From Candidatus Mcinerneyibacterium aminivorans (GTDB lineage Bacteria; Macinerneyibacteriota; Macinerneyibacteria; Macinerneyibacteriales; Macinerneyibacteriaceae), in contig VSIX01000056.1 of the NCBI GenBank assembly GCA_008086245.1, forward strand, positions 1 through 46,068: 46,068 bases of DNA, in the 5' to 3' direction. Positions 34,630-43,063 of this stretch are shown here, piece by piece. How positions within the stretch are numbered: position 1 is the first letter of the stretch; each line of letters begins with the position of its first letter. Under the pieces are notes generated by a model that worked only from the letters and a program-made list of their open reading frames with translations, was not told where the DNA came from and did no database searches. The position numbers and the translations under genes were made by a program.

Positions 34630-34761
34630 ATGAGTGCTTTATCAATAATAATGGGAATTATATTTTTTATAATTTTATTTGGTGGTTCAGTTTATGGAAT
34701 TTTAAAGCTCAGCCGAAAGGGAAATAAAATAAAACACAGAAGAAAAGATTCCGGGGATTAA
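34630..34761 (+). CDS. metS: MetS-type small subunit of an NSS transporter (43 residues)
   Basis: A small gene preceded by TTAGGAGG at proper spacing, coding MSALSIIMGIIFFIILFGG, one transmembrane helix with a Gly-Gly pair, then a short basic tail (KLSRKGNKIKHRRK). Single-helix proteins of this form follow MetP-type symporters and are annotated as methionine/alanine importer small subunits, needed for transport in Corynebacterium. The last codons and stop lie inside the stem-loop of the terminator. It is easy to miss because of its length. Confidence 0.82.
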   Translation: MSALSIIMGIIFFIILFGGSVYGILKLSRKGNKIKHRRKDSGD

Positions 34762-34779
34762 TCCCGGAATCTTTTCTTT
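34740..34779 (+). terminator. Very strong terminator overlapping the metS stop codon
   Basis: A perfect 16-bp stem: AAGAAAAGATTCCGGG (34740-34755) and its complement (34763-34778) around GATTAAT. The T-rich 3' arm serves as the U tract. The stop codon TAA lies within the loop. The A-rich/T-rich ends make it bidirectional. Confidence 0.88.
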
Positions 34780-34814
34780 AAAACTTATTAGTTTATCTTA
34801 AAATATAATTAATA

Positions 34815-35252
34815 ATGTTTAAATGGATATTTGAGAGAATAATTATTGAACTTTTTATTTATTATGAAAAAATTACCCGGGATATATTTTTAGATATTTT
34901 TATTAGCGATGCCGGTTTCTCCAAATACGAAGCAAAAAAATACTGGGACTCATTCGACACTTCTTCAGCAGTATATATAAAAGCATTTATTAAATTTCTT
35001 AAAAACTTCTATAATGTTAACTGGTATGATTACAAAAAAAACATGAAAGAAGAAGAAAAAAAAGCAAGGAAAATTAGGGGGGATATTATTCATGCTAAAA
35101 AACATTACTCCTTAAAAAAATACTTTTGGTCGATAAGAATTATTTTAATATTAATAAAAAGAAAAAAGAAATATCTCTACAAACCGGTAAAGAAAAAAGA
35201 TATTGCACTTAATAAAAATGATTTAATTAAAAGATTAAACTTAGATGATTGA
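34815..35252 (+). CDS. Unknown basic protein with a HEPN-like RxxxxH motif
   Basis: 145 residues, largely helical, rich in Lys and aromatic residues. No family is recognised. Around residues 84-96 it reads ARKIRGDIIHAKKH; Arg88 and His93 have the Rx4H spacing of HEPN ribonuclease domains, where the motif also sits between helices, but one short motif is weak evidence. There is no Shine-Dalgarno site; a TATAAT at 34804-34809 lies five bases before the ATG, which would fit leaderless expression. Terminators before it isolate it from metS; the PAS/GGDEF-like gene follows after 39 bases. Confidence 0.55.
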   Translation: MFKWIFERIIIELFIYYEKITRDIFLDIFISDAGFSKYEAKKYWDSFDTSSAVYIKAFIKFLKNFYNVNWYDYKKNMKEEEKKARKIRGDIIHAKKHYSLKKYFWSIRIILILIKRKKKYLYKPVKKKDIALNKNDLIKRLNLDD

Positions 35253-35291
35253 ATTTATATTAATTATAAATATAATTAAAAGGGTGATAGT

Positions 35292-36182
35292 ATGGATTTA
35301 CCTGAATATATATACAGAGATATTGTAAACTCTGTAAATGAAGGTATACTTTTTGTTAATAAAAAAAAGAAAATAACTTTCTGGAATCATTCTGCTGAAA
35401 AAATAACAGGTTATAAAAAAGATGAAGTTTACGGACAAAAATGTTTTAACATCTTAAAACATGTTAATAATGAGGGTATAAATATTTGTAAAATTAACTG
35501 CCCCATTGATAACATTTTTAACAAAAAAGAAATAACGGATCAGAATTTATATATTCACCACAAAAATGGTCATCAAATACCTGTAAAAATTAAAACAAAA
35601 ACTATAGAAGATAATGGTGAACTAATTGGGGCAATTCAAATTTTTGATGATATATCCCACAATCTTGAAATGCTTCAAACGATCCGGTATTTGAAAAAAA
35701 ACACATATCTGGACACCTTAACCCAGATTGGAAATAGAAATTATTCAAAAACCTTTTTAAATCAGTGTCTGGAAGAATTCAGAAGATATGATATAAATTT
35801 TGGAATAGGAATATTTAATTTGGATAATTTCTCAACTATAAATGATTCCTATTCAGAAAAAGCAACTGATAATTTGTTAAAAGTTGTTGCTAAATCTCTT
35901 GTTAAAAATCTTAGAACATATGATTTTGCAGGCAGATGGGAAAAAGATCAATTTATTGTGATACTTAAACATATAAATAATTATCAACTTTATAAAAAAG
36001 GAATTATATTAAAAAATTTAATCAACAACTCAACAATCTCGGTAAATGAAAAAAACATATCCGCTAAAGCCTCAGGAGGGGTCACAATTGTAAAAAAAGA
36101 AGATACTATAGAATCAATCATTCAAAGAGTCGAAACTCTTTTAGAAAAAAGCAGGGAGAAAAACCAGCTTACAATCGATTAA
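35292..36182 (+). CDS. PAS protein with degenerate GGDEF domain
   Basis: 296 residues, no membrane segment. PAS domain at about 5-120 (GILFVNKKKKITFWNHSAEKITGY) with Cys66, Cys70 in ICKINCP, then a GGDEF-fold domain at about 138-290 starting DTLTQIGNRN. The catalytic signature is EKDQF (217-221) instead of GGDEF, and the first metal Asp of the DxD-type site is Asn176 (FNLDNF). The I-site RTYD (208-211) is kept. It is therefore more likely a c-di-GMP or other nucleotide receptor than a cyclase (inference). AAAGGGTGAT ribosome site. Partner unknown. Confidence 0.82.
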   Translation: MDLPEYIYRDIVNSVNEGILFVNKKKKITFWNHSAEKITGYKKDEVYGQKCFNILKHVNNEGINICKINCPIDNIFNKKEITDQNLYIHHKNGHQIPVKIKTKTIEDNGELIGAIQIFDDISHNLEMLQTIRYLKKNTYLDTLTQIGNRNYSKTFLNQCLEEFRRYDINFGIGIFNLDNFSTINDSYSEKATDNLLKVVAKSLVKNLRTYDFAGRWEKDQFIVILKHINNYQLYKKGIILKNLINNSTISVNEKNISAKASGGVTIVKKEDTIESIIQRVETLLEKSREKNQLTID

Positions 36183-36226
36183 AAAACTGATCTTCCTGCT
36201 ATCTTTTTTTATTGAAAACAAACTTT

Positions 36227-36514
36227 TCAAGCTACTTTATTTTTTCTAAACAAGGATATTAATATGCTAAGAACTAAAGCCACAGCTAATACAGGCAACG
36301 CAACAGGAAGAAAAAGAGAAATGATAATAATAAAAGGAAGCATTAAGAGCATCCATAGTAAGGAAAAAAATACAACCGATAATTTAATAAAAATATATAC
36401 AGCAATAATAAATACAGCAATTCCTAATAACCCAAAAGGTCCAAAAAATAAAACCCCCGGGAAAAATAGATAGAGAAAAACAAAACAGCAAGCTAATAAC
36501 CCAAATAGTTTCAT
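36227..36514 (-). CDS. Small hydrophobic membrane protein, unknown
   Basis: 95 residues with two or three long hydrophobic segments rich in Phe, Leu and Ile and a basic C-terminal end (FRKNKVA). A very strong AAAGGAGGAG ribosome site supports it being translated. It is on the opposite strand between the PAS protein gene and the GATE gene. No family recognised; small size and hydrophobicity would suit a phage-shock-like or regulatory membrane peptide, but nothing shows this. Confidence 0.65.
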   Translation of the reverse strand: MKLFGLLACCFVFLYLFFPGVLFFGPFGLLGIAVFIIAVYIFIKLSVVFFSLLWMLLMLPFIIIISLFLPVALPVLAVALVLSILISLFRKNKVA

Positions 36515-36566
36515 AACTCCTCCTTTATAAATAGACTAATAAAGAAATACAAATGTTTCAACTTTT

Positions 36567-36597
36567 TTGTTTATTTTTTTATATTTTTTTTTATACT
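36567..36597 (+). promoter_or_regulatory. Candidate promoter for the GATE gene, leaderless geometry
   Basis: TTGTTT (36567-36572), 19-base spacer, TATACT (36592-36597), seven bases before the ATG at 36605. There is no Shine-Dalgarno sequence. Confidence 0.35.
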
Positions 36598-36604
36598 CTT
36601 AGTC

Positions 36605-37600
36605 ATGGATTTGAAAACATTCGCAACCTCAATTATAAATTTATTCAAAAAAAATATCAATGAAACATTTGAAACTGTGTTTACTCTTTTAAAAATAATG
36701 GTCCCTGTAAGTATAATTACCAAAATAATAGAGATAACAGGCTTAATCGATATAATTGGGGAATTTTTAAACCCCGTGATGGAGCTTGTAGGCCTGCCTG
36801 GAGAATTTGGCTTAGTATGGGCCAGCACCATGATCACCAATATTTATGGAGGAATAATTGTTTTCTTTTCCTTACTATCCAAAATAGACATCTCCGTTGC
36901 ACAGGTTACAGTTTTATCTACTATGATGTTAATAGCCCATACTTTCCCTATCGAAAACATGATCTGCAGAAAAGCAGGTATAAAATTTAGGTTTATATTT
37001 TTATTTAGAATTATAAATGCTTTCATCCTGGGTTTTATACTAAACAAACTATACCTTTTATTTAACCTCCACAATCAAATATTAAAAATATCATGGAAAC
37101 CGGAAATAAAAAATAATAGTTTAACCTCCTGGGCAGTAAATGAAATAAAAAACTATTTGATGATTTTTATCATTATCTTTTTTCTTTTACTTATAATCAA
37201 AATATTTAAAAAAACGGGAATTATTAAGATATTTAATATGATCTTCAATCCGGTATTAAGAATATTCGGGATAAGCAAAAAAGCAACTCCTTTAACAATT
37301 ATTGGAATGACTTTGGGGCTTGCCTATGGAGGCGGATTAATAATAAAGGAATCCAGGGATAGCAACCTCTCCAAAAAAGATATTTTCTTCTCCCTCGCCT
37401 TTTTATCCCTCTCCCATAGCCTAATAGAAGACACCTTCCTAATGCTTTCTATGGGAGCTTCTCTTTCAGGAATTTTCTTTGGGAGATTAATTTATACAGT
37501 TATAATAATCTATTTTTTAACTAAATTTATAAATTTCATCGGAAAGAAAAATTTTGAAAAATATTTCATAAAAAAAAGAAAAAAAGGGTCAAAATTTTAA
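36605..37600 (+). CDS. GATE-domain (nucleoside recognition) membrane protein
   Basis: 331 residues with about eight to ten transmembrane segments in two related halves, each resembling the Gate domain of SpmA/SpmB/nucleoside transporters (first half IMVPVSIITKIIEITGLIDIIGEFLNPVM, second half IFKKTGIIKIFNMIFNPVLRIFGIS, both split by charged residues). Members lie in nucleoside, ferrous iron and sporulation proteins; as a stand-alone it is an uncharacterised permease. The C-terminus is basic. The stop codon lies within a hairpin shared with the convergent oxidoreductase operon. Confidence 0.82.
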   Translation: MDLKTFATSIINLFKKNINETFETVFTLLKIMVPVSIITKIIEITGLIDIIGEFLNPVMELVGLPGEFGLVWASTMITNIYGGIIVFFSLLSKIDISVAQVTVLSTMMLIAHTFPIENMICRKAGIKFRFIFLFRIINAFILGFILNKLYLLFNLHNQILKISWKPEIKNNSLTSWAVNEIKNYLMIFIIIFFLLLIIKIFKKTGIIKIFNMIFNPVLRIFGISKKATPLTIIGMTLGLAYGGGLIIKESRDSNLSKKDIFFSLAFLSLSHSLIEDTFLMLSMGASLSGIFFGRLIYTVIIIYFLTKFINFIGKKNFEKYFIKKRKKGSKF

Positions 37601-37614
37601 TATTTTGACCCTTT
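37583..37614. terminator. Bidirectional terminator between the GATE gene and the 2-oxoacid oxidoreductase operon
   Basis: Perfect 13-bp stem AAAGGGTCAAAAT (37583-37595) with its complement (37602-37614), six-base loop. On the minus strand it is followed by TTTTTCTTTTTTTT, so it mainly ends the large operon. On the plus strand the T tract is poor. Confidence 0.8.
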
Positions 37615-37625
37615 AATTACAGATT

Positions 37626-38147
37626 CTATATACTATTTCTACCTATTTCAATAGCTTTTAAATTTTTATCCAGTGCTTTATTTTGAAACTTTTCTTTAAT
37701 TATATCTTTTAATATCTTGCTATCAAATAGCTTACTCTTTTCAACTAAAGCTCCAAGCATAATAATATTAGCAAAGAGAGGCCTGTCAAAATTATTCAGA
37801 GATAATTTTGTAGCTTCTATATTTATCATTTTTGATCCTATATTTTCTTCAGGTTCAAAAACTGAGCCGTCATAAATAACAACTGTATTTTCATCTGTTT
37901 TATCTTTAAATTTTTTCATTCCACCTTCTGCCATAACCAAAAAATAATCAGCCTTTTCCACATGGGGAAAATCTACAAACTGGTCAGCTATAATTACTTC
38001 GGCCCTTGTTGTTGTTCCCCGTGATTCTGACCCATATGCCTGGGATTGTGCTGCATAATTACCATTATGAACAGCGCTATTGGCTAAAATGTTAGCAGCC
38101 AATATAACTCCCTGGCCACCTATACCTGAAAACATTATTTGTTTCAT
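37626..38147 (-). CDS. korC: 2-oxoacid:ferredoxin oxidoreductase, gamma subunit
   Basis: 173 residues, the gamma subunit (GXGGQG family: MFSGIGGQGVILAANILA) of a four-subunit 2-oxoglutarate- or branched-chain-type oxidoreductase, with the conserved SQAYGSESRGTTTRAEVI. Standard length. Last gene of the operon; 39 bases after the beta gene with its own AAAGGAG. The Kor name is by subunit pattern; Vor-type specificity is equally possible. Confidence 0.88.
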   Translation of the reverse strand: MKQIMFSGIGGQGVILAANILANSAVHNGNYAAQSQAYGSESRGTTTRAEVIIADQFVDFPHVEKADYFLVMAEGGMKKFKDKTDENTVVIYDGSVFEPEENIGSKMINIEATKLSLNNFDRPLFANIIMLGALVEKSKLFDSKILKDIIKEKFQNKALDKNLKAIEIGRNSI

Positions 38148-38186
38148 GCTTTCTCCTTTCGAACTTCCTGAATCTTTATTCTGAAA

Positions 38187-38921
38187 TTAAAATTCACCGA
38201 TCATTATTTTATCTTCCTTATATTCATTCTTATAAAATTCACTATTATCTTTCATCCAGTTTAGCATTTTCATAGGATCTCTCAAATTATTTCTTCTACC
38301 ATACTGAACCGGACATCCAGTAAGCACATCAATAAAATAAAATTCATTACTTATAAGAGCTTTCTTAATAGTTTCCTTCAATTTAACAGCATGATAAGCA
38401 GTATATCTATAAACATGATCTGCTCCGGCTCCTTTAACAAGTTTGACCATATCAAAAGGTCTTTCTTCATTTCCTTTTGGAGTCGTCATAGTATTAGCTC
38501 CCTTAGGAGTTGTGGCCGAAGCCTGTCCTCCGGTCATACCATAAATATTATTATTCCCGCATATTACAGTTATTGGTAGCCTTCTTCTTGCGGCATGAAT
38601 CAAATGATTTCCTCCAATAGTTGCGAGATCTCCATCGCCGCTCATTACCACAACATCAAGATCAGGATTAGCTTTTTTTACACCTGTAGCATACGCAATT
38701 GCTCGACCATGGGTAGTATGTAAAGTATCGACATTTAGATGGGGGGAGCCTATCCATCCTCCACATCCAATTCCCGAAACAACAACCAGATTATCCTGGT
38801 CAAAATTTAATTCTCCTAAAGCATTTACAAACGCATTTAGAAGAATCCCGTGTCCACAGCCAGGGCAAAAAGCAGTTGGAAAAACTTCTTTTCTTATATA
38901 TTTTAAATATTCTGGATTCAT
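38187..38921 (-). CDS. korB: 2-oxoacid:ferredoxin oxidoreductase, beta subunit (TPP-binding)
   Basis: 244 residues. It begins with the cluster- and TPP-associated TAFCPGCGHG and has the thiamine diphosphate/Mg motif MSGDGDLATIGGNHLIH followed by ICGNNNIYGMTGGQ. With the alpha subunit it decarboxylates a 2-oxoacid to the acyl-CoA and sends electrons to ferredoxin. Length is slightly short for KorB (about 270-290). Strong GGAGGAG ribosome site, 13 bases after the alpha gene. Confidence 0.9.
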   Translation of the reverse strand: MNPEYLKYIRKEVFPTAFCPGCGHGILLNAFVNALGELNFDQDNLVVVSGIGCGGWIGSPHLNVDTLHTTHGRAIAYATGVKKANPDLDVVVMSGDGDLATIGGNHLIHAARRRLPITVICGNNNIYGMTGGQASATTPKGANTMTTPKGNEERPFDMVKLVKGAGADHVYRYTAYHAVKLKETIKKALISNEFYFIDVLTGCPVQYGRRNNLRDPMKMLNWMKDNSEFYKNEYKEDKIMIGEF

Positions 38922-38934
38922 TACTCCTCCTTCA

Positions 38935-40077
38935 TTAATTTATTATTTTATCTAATATCTCATGAGGTTCTATAACTTCACCATCTGCCCTATTAACGCC
39001 TACTACATCAGCATTTTTTATGTATCTTTCAACTTCACCGCGCAGCTGTCCCAAATTCATTTCCGGAACTATTACTTTTTCGACATCTTTCCCAAGTTCG
39101 ATAATTTTATCTTTAGGCATGGGCCATACAGTTTTTAACCTCAGCATTCCAGCTTTAATATTTTTTTCTCTTGCTTTTTTTACTGCATTTAATCCTGCTC
39201 TAGCTGCAAAACCAAATGATATTACTAATTTATCGCAATCCTCGGTATAATATTCTTCATATTCACAGATATCATCAATATTATTTTCAATCTTCTGTCT
39301 TAAATGTTCTACTAATTTTTCCTGTACCTCTCTATCCTGTGTTTCCCTATAGCCATTTGGGTCATGAGTGGAACCAGTAACAAGAAGTCTTTCTCCATCT
39401 CCGAAGGCAGGCATATCCGGTACTTCATCAAGTGGTTCAAATCCGCCAAATGGAGGGGTATCATTTCCCCTTTTCCTATTAAAAACTTCAACTTCTTCTT
39501 TTACATTAACCAATTCTCTTAAATGTCCCGTTGCTTCTTCTAAAAGCAAAATAACAGGGGTTCTATATTTTTCAGCAAGGTTGAAAGCTCTTATGGTTTC
39601 ATAATAAATTTCTTCTACTCCCCATGGAGAAAGAGCTATCATAGTATGTTCACCATGCGTTCCCCATCTTGCCTGCATAAGATCACCCTGGGCAGTTCTT
39701 GTTGCCTGCCCTGTAGATGGTCCGGTTCTCTGCACATCTACTATGACACATGGAGTTTCAGTCATAATTCCAAGTCCAATATTTTCCATCTTTAATGACA
39801 TTCCGGGACCGGATGTGGCTGTCATGCTTTTATTACTGGTCCAGGATGCACCTATTACTGCCGCCATAGCTCCAAGCTCATCTTCCATTTGAACAAAAGT
39901 TCTATCCAGTGTTTCGAATCTATCTACAATTGTTTCCATTATTTCACTTGCTGGAGTTATTGGATATCCTGCAAAAAAACTACATCCAGCTGCTATAGCA
40001 CCTCTTGCACAGGCTTCATCACCCTGCATGAAATACTTACCAGCCGTCAAAGGAACTTTATTTTTTTTAACTGGCAT
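38935..40077 (-). CDS. korA: 2-oxoacid:ferredoxin oxidoreductase, alpha subunit
   Basis: 380 residues with the pyrimidine-binding and transketolase-C-like domains: GCSFFAGYPITPASEIME, VQMEDELGAMAAVIGASW, TATSGPGMSLKMENIG, and RTGPSTGQATRTAQGDL. The typical Kor/Vor insert at about 200-240 is present. The frame extends to 40095, but GAGGAGG lies just before the ATG at 40077, which overlaps the ferredoxin-subunit gene by 11 bases. The exact 2-oxoacid cannot be told from sequence; 2-oxoglutarate or 2-oxoisovalerate are the leading options. Confidence 0.9.
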   Translation of the reverse strand: MPVKKNKVPLTAGKYFMQGDEACARGAIAAGCSFFAGYPITPASEIMETIVDRFETLDRTFVQMEDELGAMAAVIGASWTSNKSMTATSGPGMSLKMENIGLGIMTETPCVIVDVQRTGPSTGQATRTAQGDLMQARWGTHGEHTMIALSPWGVEEIYYETIRAFNLAEKYRTPVILLLEEATGHLRELVNVKEEVEVFNRKRGNDTPPFGGFEPLDEVPDMPAFGDGERLLVTGSTHDPNGYRETQDREVQEKLVEHLRQKIENNIDDICEYEEYYTEDCDKLVISFGFAARAGLNAVKKAREKNIKAGMLRLKTVWPMPKDKIIELGKDVEKVIVPEMNLGQLRGEVERYIKNADVVGVNRADGEVIEPHEILDKIIN

Positions 40078-40294
40078 CTTTTTCCTCCTCTTCAATAATT
40101 GAGATTGCTAAATCCGGACAGTGATTTGCACATTGCATACAACCTATACAGTCATTTTCTCTTGCTGCTTTTACAATCACTATCCCCTTTTCATTAATTT
40201 CATCTGCTTTATCAAAAACATCTTTAGGACATAGATTCTGGCAAAGGTAACAACCTTTGCACCAATCTTCCCGAATTTTCACTTCATAACTCAT
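40067..40294 (-). CDS. korD: 2-oxoacid:ferredoxin oxidoreductase, delta (ferredoxin) subunit
   Basis: 75 residues with two [4Fe-4S] cysteine clusters, CKGCYLCQNLCP and CIGCMQCANHCP, and the usual VKIREDWCKGC start of delta subunits. It conducts electrons from the TPP site to free ferredoxin. GGAAAGGGG ribosome site; 17 bases after the CoA-transferase gene. Acidic C-terminus. Confidence 0.92.
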   Translation of the reverse strand: MSYEVKIREDWCKGCYLCQNLCPKDVFDKADEINEKGIVIVKAARENDCIGCMQCANHCPDLAISIIEEEEKDAS

Positions 40295-40311
40295 AAAAAC
40301 CCCTTTCCTAC

Positions 40312-41502
40312 TTATATAATATTTTCTTCTCTAAATTCTTTTATCTCATCTTCAGAATATCCCAGTTCCTTTAAGATTTTATCAGTATGCTCACCTAAAA
40401 GTGGTGGATGTTTATCAAATTTAACAGGAGTTTTACTCATTTTTATCGGGCTGCCTACAAGTTTAACACTACCTGCTGTTGGATGATTGATTTCTTTTAC
40501 CATTTCTCTGTGTTTTGTTTGAGGATCATCAAAAACTTCATTAAACTTTTTAATAGGTCCTCCCGGCACATCGTATTGCTCCATTTTATTTATCCAGTAA
40601 TCTTTTGTGTTTTGTTTTAAAATATTCTCAATAGCTGGAATAACTTCTTTTCTGTTCTCTACTCTCTTCTCATTTGTTTTATATTTTTCTGCTGTTTTCC
40701 ATTCGGGCTTATTAACCATCTCACAGAAACTCTTCCACTGCTTAGCTGAACCTACTGCTACTATAATATAACCGTCCTTTACCTCAAAAGCCTGATAAGG
40801 AACTATTGTCTGATGCTGATTACCTCTTCTTTTTGGATTTTCTCCCGTTGCTAAATAACTTGATGCTAAATTTACAAGCCATGATATTTGACTATCAACC
40901 AGTGCAATATCAATCATTTGCCCTTCTCCCGTTTTATCCCTGTGACGCAATGCTGCTAAAATACCTATTGTTAAATACAGAGCGGAAGTTATATCATCGA
41001 TTGCAACAGGGACCTTCATAGGAGGGCCATCTGGTTCACCATTGATGCTCATAATCCCCCCCATAGCCTGAGCCAAAACATCGAAACCGGGTTTGTCAGC
41101 TTTTGGCCCCGATGTGCCGAATCCAGTTACCAGTCCATATATAACTTTGGGATTTATCTTCTTCACATCTTCATATGTTAATTCCAGCTTTTCAATAGTT
41201 TTCATCCTGAAATTAAACAAAACTACATCAGCCCACTTTATTAGTTTTTCCAATATATCTCTACCCTTTTTTATATTTAAAGTAATACTTTCTTTATTTC
41301 TATTCGCGGATAGATAATAAGCGGATTCTCCTCCTTCATAGGGAGGTCCCCATGCTCTTGTTGTATCTCCTGTTTGTGGAATTTCTACCTTTCTCACCTC
41401 CGCTCCCAAGTCACCTAATATTTGACTACAAAATGGAACGGCTAACACCCTTGATAAATCAAGCACCTTCAGACCTTTTAGGGCTTTATTCATATTATTC
41501 AT
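40312..41502 (-). CDS. CaiB/BaiF family (class III) CoA-transferase
   Basis: 396 residues. N-terminal LKVLDLSRVLAVPFCSQILGDLGAEVRKVE is the family CoA-binding start, and GFDVLAQAMGGIMSINGE holds the catalytic Asp that forms the acyl anhydride. It swaps CoA between an acyl-CoA and a free acid, so it can activate an imported organic acid. The substrate is unknown; context (symporter upstream, 2-oxoacid oxidoreductase downstream) suggests an organic acid taken up with sodium. AGGAGG overlaps the symporter stop. Confidence 0.9.
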   Translation of the reverse strand: MNNMNKALKGLKVLDLSRVLAVPFCSQILGDLGAEVRKVEIPQTGDTTRAWGPPYEGGESAYYLSANRNKESITLNIKKGRDILEKLIKWADVVLFNFRMKTIEKLELTYEDVKKINPKVIYGLVTGFGTSGPKADKPGFDVLAQAMGGIMSINGEPDGPPMKVPVAIDDITSALYLTIGILAALRHRDKTGEGQMIDIALVDSQISWLVNLASSYLATGENPKRRGNQHQTIVPYQAFEVKDGYIIVAVGSAKQWKSFCEMVNKPEWKTAEKYKTNEKRVENRKEVIPAIENILKQNTKDYWINKMEQYDVPGGPIKKFNEVFDDPQTKHREMVKEINHPTAGSVKLVGSPIKMSKTPVKFDKHPPLLGEHTDKILKELGYSEDEIKEFREENII

Positions 41503-43059
41503 TTATGCCTCCTTTTTTTTCTTTTTCTTTGTAAAAGGAGTTACTAAAAATATTGATAACAAACTAAATACTAATGCCACATATACTTTATCTACTTCAA
41601 ATCCAATAAAGTTTGTAATAGCTTCTTTGTTTAAAACAAAAATCAAAATACCAACTGTTGATGCTACTATTGCAGTTATTGCAGCTTTTGGAGTTACCCA
41701 TGTTTCTTTGATTTTTTGATATCCCAGCAGCAAACCTAAAATAACAACTATTGCCGCAGCTCCTCTTATTCCATATGTAATATAGGCCGCCTCTAAAATT
41801 GCTCCTCTAATAAAAATAGCCATTGGAATAGATACTATTCCCACTACAATAGTCATTGCTTTAGACATTTTTAACAGCTGTTTATCGGTAGCATCCTGAT
41901 TAATTATTAAATGGTAAAAGTCCTTAACCAGAATTGTACTAACCGCAAACATAACTGGTGCTACTGTTGATAGTATTGCAGCTAATATCCCTGCTGCAGC
42001 CAAACCTGCCAGCCATGGTGGTAAGAAATCTGCATTCATTAGCAGAAAAGGGAAAGCTTCTTTTGGCGAAGATAATTTATCAAGATTTGCTATTGCTCCA
42101 CTTCGTACAGCCATTCCTATTGTTGAAACAAGAATACCAAGCGGTGCTATTAGTATAGCACTAAACATTGCCCCCTTTTTAGCAGTATTTATATTTTTTG
42201 CTGCAAAAATAGGCTGAATGGATGCCTGTGAAGCAAAACCTGCTAGTATCCCGCCAAACAACCATGCTATCATTTTCCCTATACCTTCTGAAAACGGATT
42301 TTTAAAACTTGAGACCATTGCATTTGCTTTTTGTGCAGTTTGGCCTTCGCTAACAAATTGATTCTGTAATGTTTCAAACAATCCAGAATACCCACCTACA
42401 TGTTTTAGCACAAGAATGAAAACCACTATTAGAGTTGAAAATAATAGGATTATATGCATTAAATTTGTAAATGCAATAGATTTCATTCCACCTTCATATA
42501 CATAAAATATTACGAATATTCCAGAAATTATTATTGCAATACTGTAGGGACTAAAGAGTATAGAATTAAAATGAAAAAAACTTGCTAAACCGGCTGAAAA
42601 ATCTCTTAATATTCCACCAAATAATTGAGAAACTAAACTTCCAATTGCCTGAAGCTGAAGATAAGATAGAATAATAAAAGCAACCACAAAAGCAAGTGAT
42701 GCTACTACTCTTACTTTTTTATTATACATTTTTTCAAGCATTTCCCCAACTGTATGAACATTGTTTTCACGATAAATTTTTGCTATTGTCAGTCCAAATA
42801 AAAACATTCCTACAGCTGTTGAAACATTATACCACAGAGGGAAAAACCCCGATGAAAAAGCCTTTTCCGAAGTACCTATAGTACTCATTCCCCCAAGCCA
42901 TTCTCCAACTACAGCCACTGTAACCAGTACTACCCCCATATTCCTTCCTGCAATCAAAAAATCTGCAGAGGAATCTGATACAAATTTTTTCATAATTTTT
43001 CCGACTACTGCCAGAAGAACAAAATAGCCTATTATAACACCTAGCTCAACAAAATGCAT
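41503..43059 (-). CDS. Sodium:solute symporter (SSS family)
   Basis: 518 residues, about 13 transmembrane segments. Typical SSS features are LIAGRNMGVVLVTVAVVGEWLGGMSTIGTSE near the start and PPWLAGLAAAGILAAILSTVAPVMFAVSTILVKDFY later. It uses the sodium gradient to import a solute; the operon suggests an organic anion for the CoA-transferase. The frame opens with a TTG at 43074, but GGAGG is well spaced to the ATG at 43059. It ends four bases from the next start with a Lys-rich tail. Confidence 0.9.
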   Translation of the reverse strand: MHFVELGVIIGYFVLLAVVGKIMKKFVSDSSADFLIAGRNMGVVLVTVAVVGEWLGGMSTIGTSEKAFSSGFFPLWYNVSTAVGMFLFGLTIAKIYRENNVHTVGEMLEKMYNKKVRVVASLAFVVAFIILSYLQLQAIGSLVSQLFGGILRDFSAGLASFFHFNSILFSPYSIAIIISGIFVIFYVYEGGMKSIAFTNLMHIILLFSTLIVVFILVLKHVGGYSGLFETLQNQFVSEGQTAQKANAMVSSFKNPFSEGIGKMIAWLFGGILAGFASQASIQPIFAAKNINTAKKGAMFSAILIAPLGILVSTIGMAVRSGAIANLDKLSSPKEAFPFLLMNADFLPPWLAGLAAAGILAAILSTVAPVMFAVSTILVKDFYHLIINQDATDKQLLKMSKAMTIVVGIVSIPMAIFIRGAILEAAYITYGIRGAAAIVVILGLLLGYQKIKETWVTPKAAITAIVASTVGILIFVLNKEAITNFIGFEVDKVYVALVFSLLSIFLVTPFTKKKKKKEA

Positions 43060-43063
43060 ATTC

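Noticed and set aside
35292-36182. Active diguanylate cyclase
   Set aside because: GGDEF is EKDQF and a metal-binding Asp is Asn.
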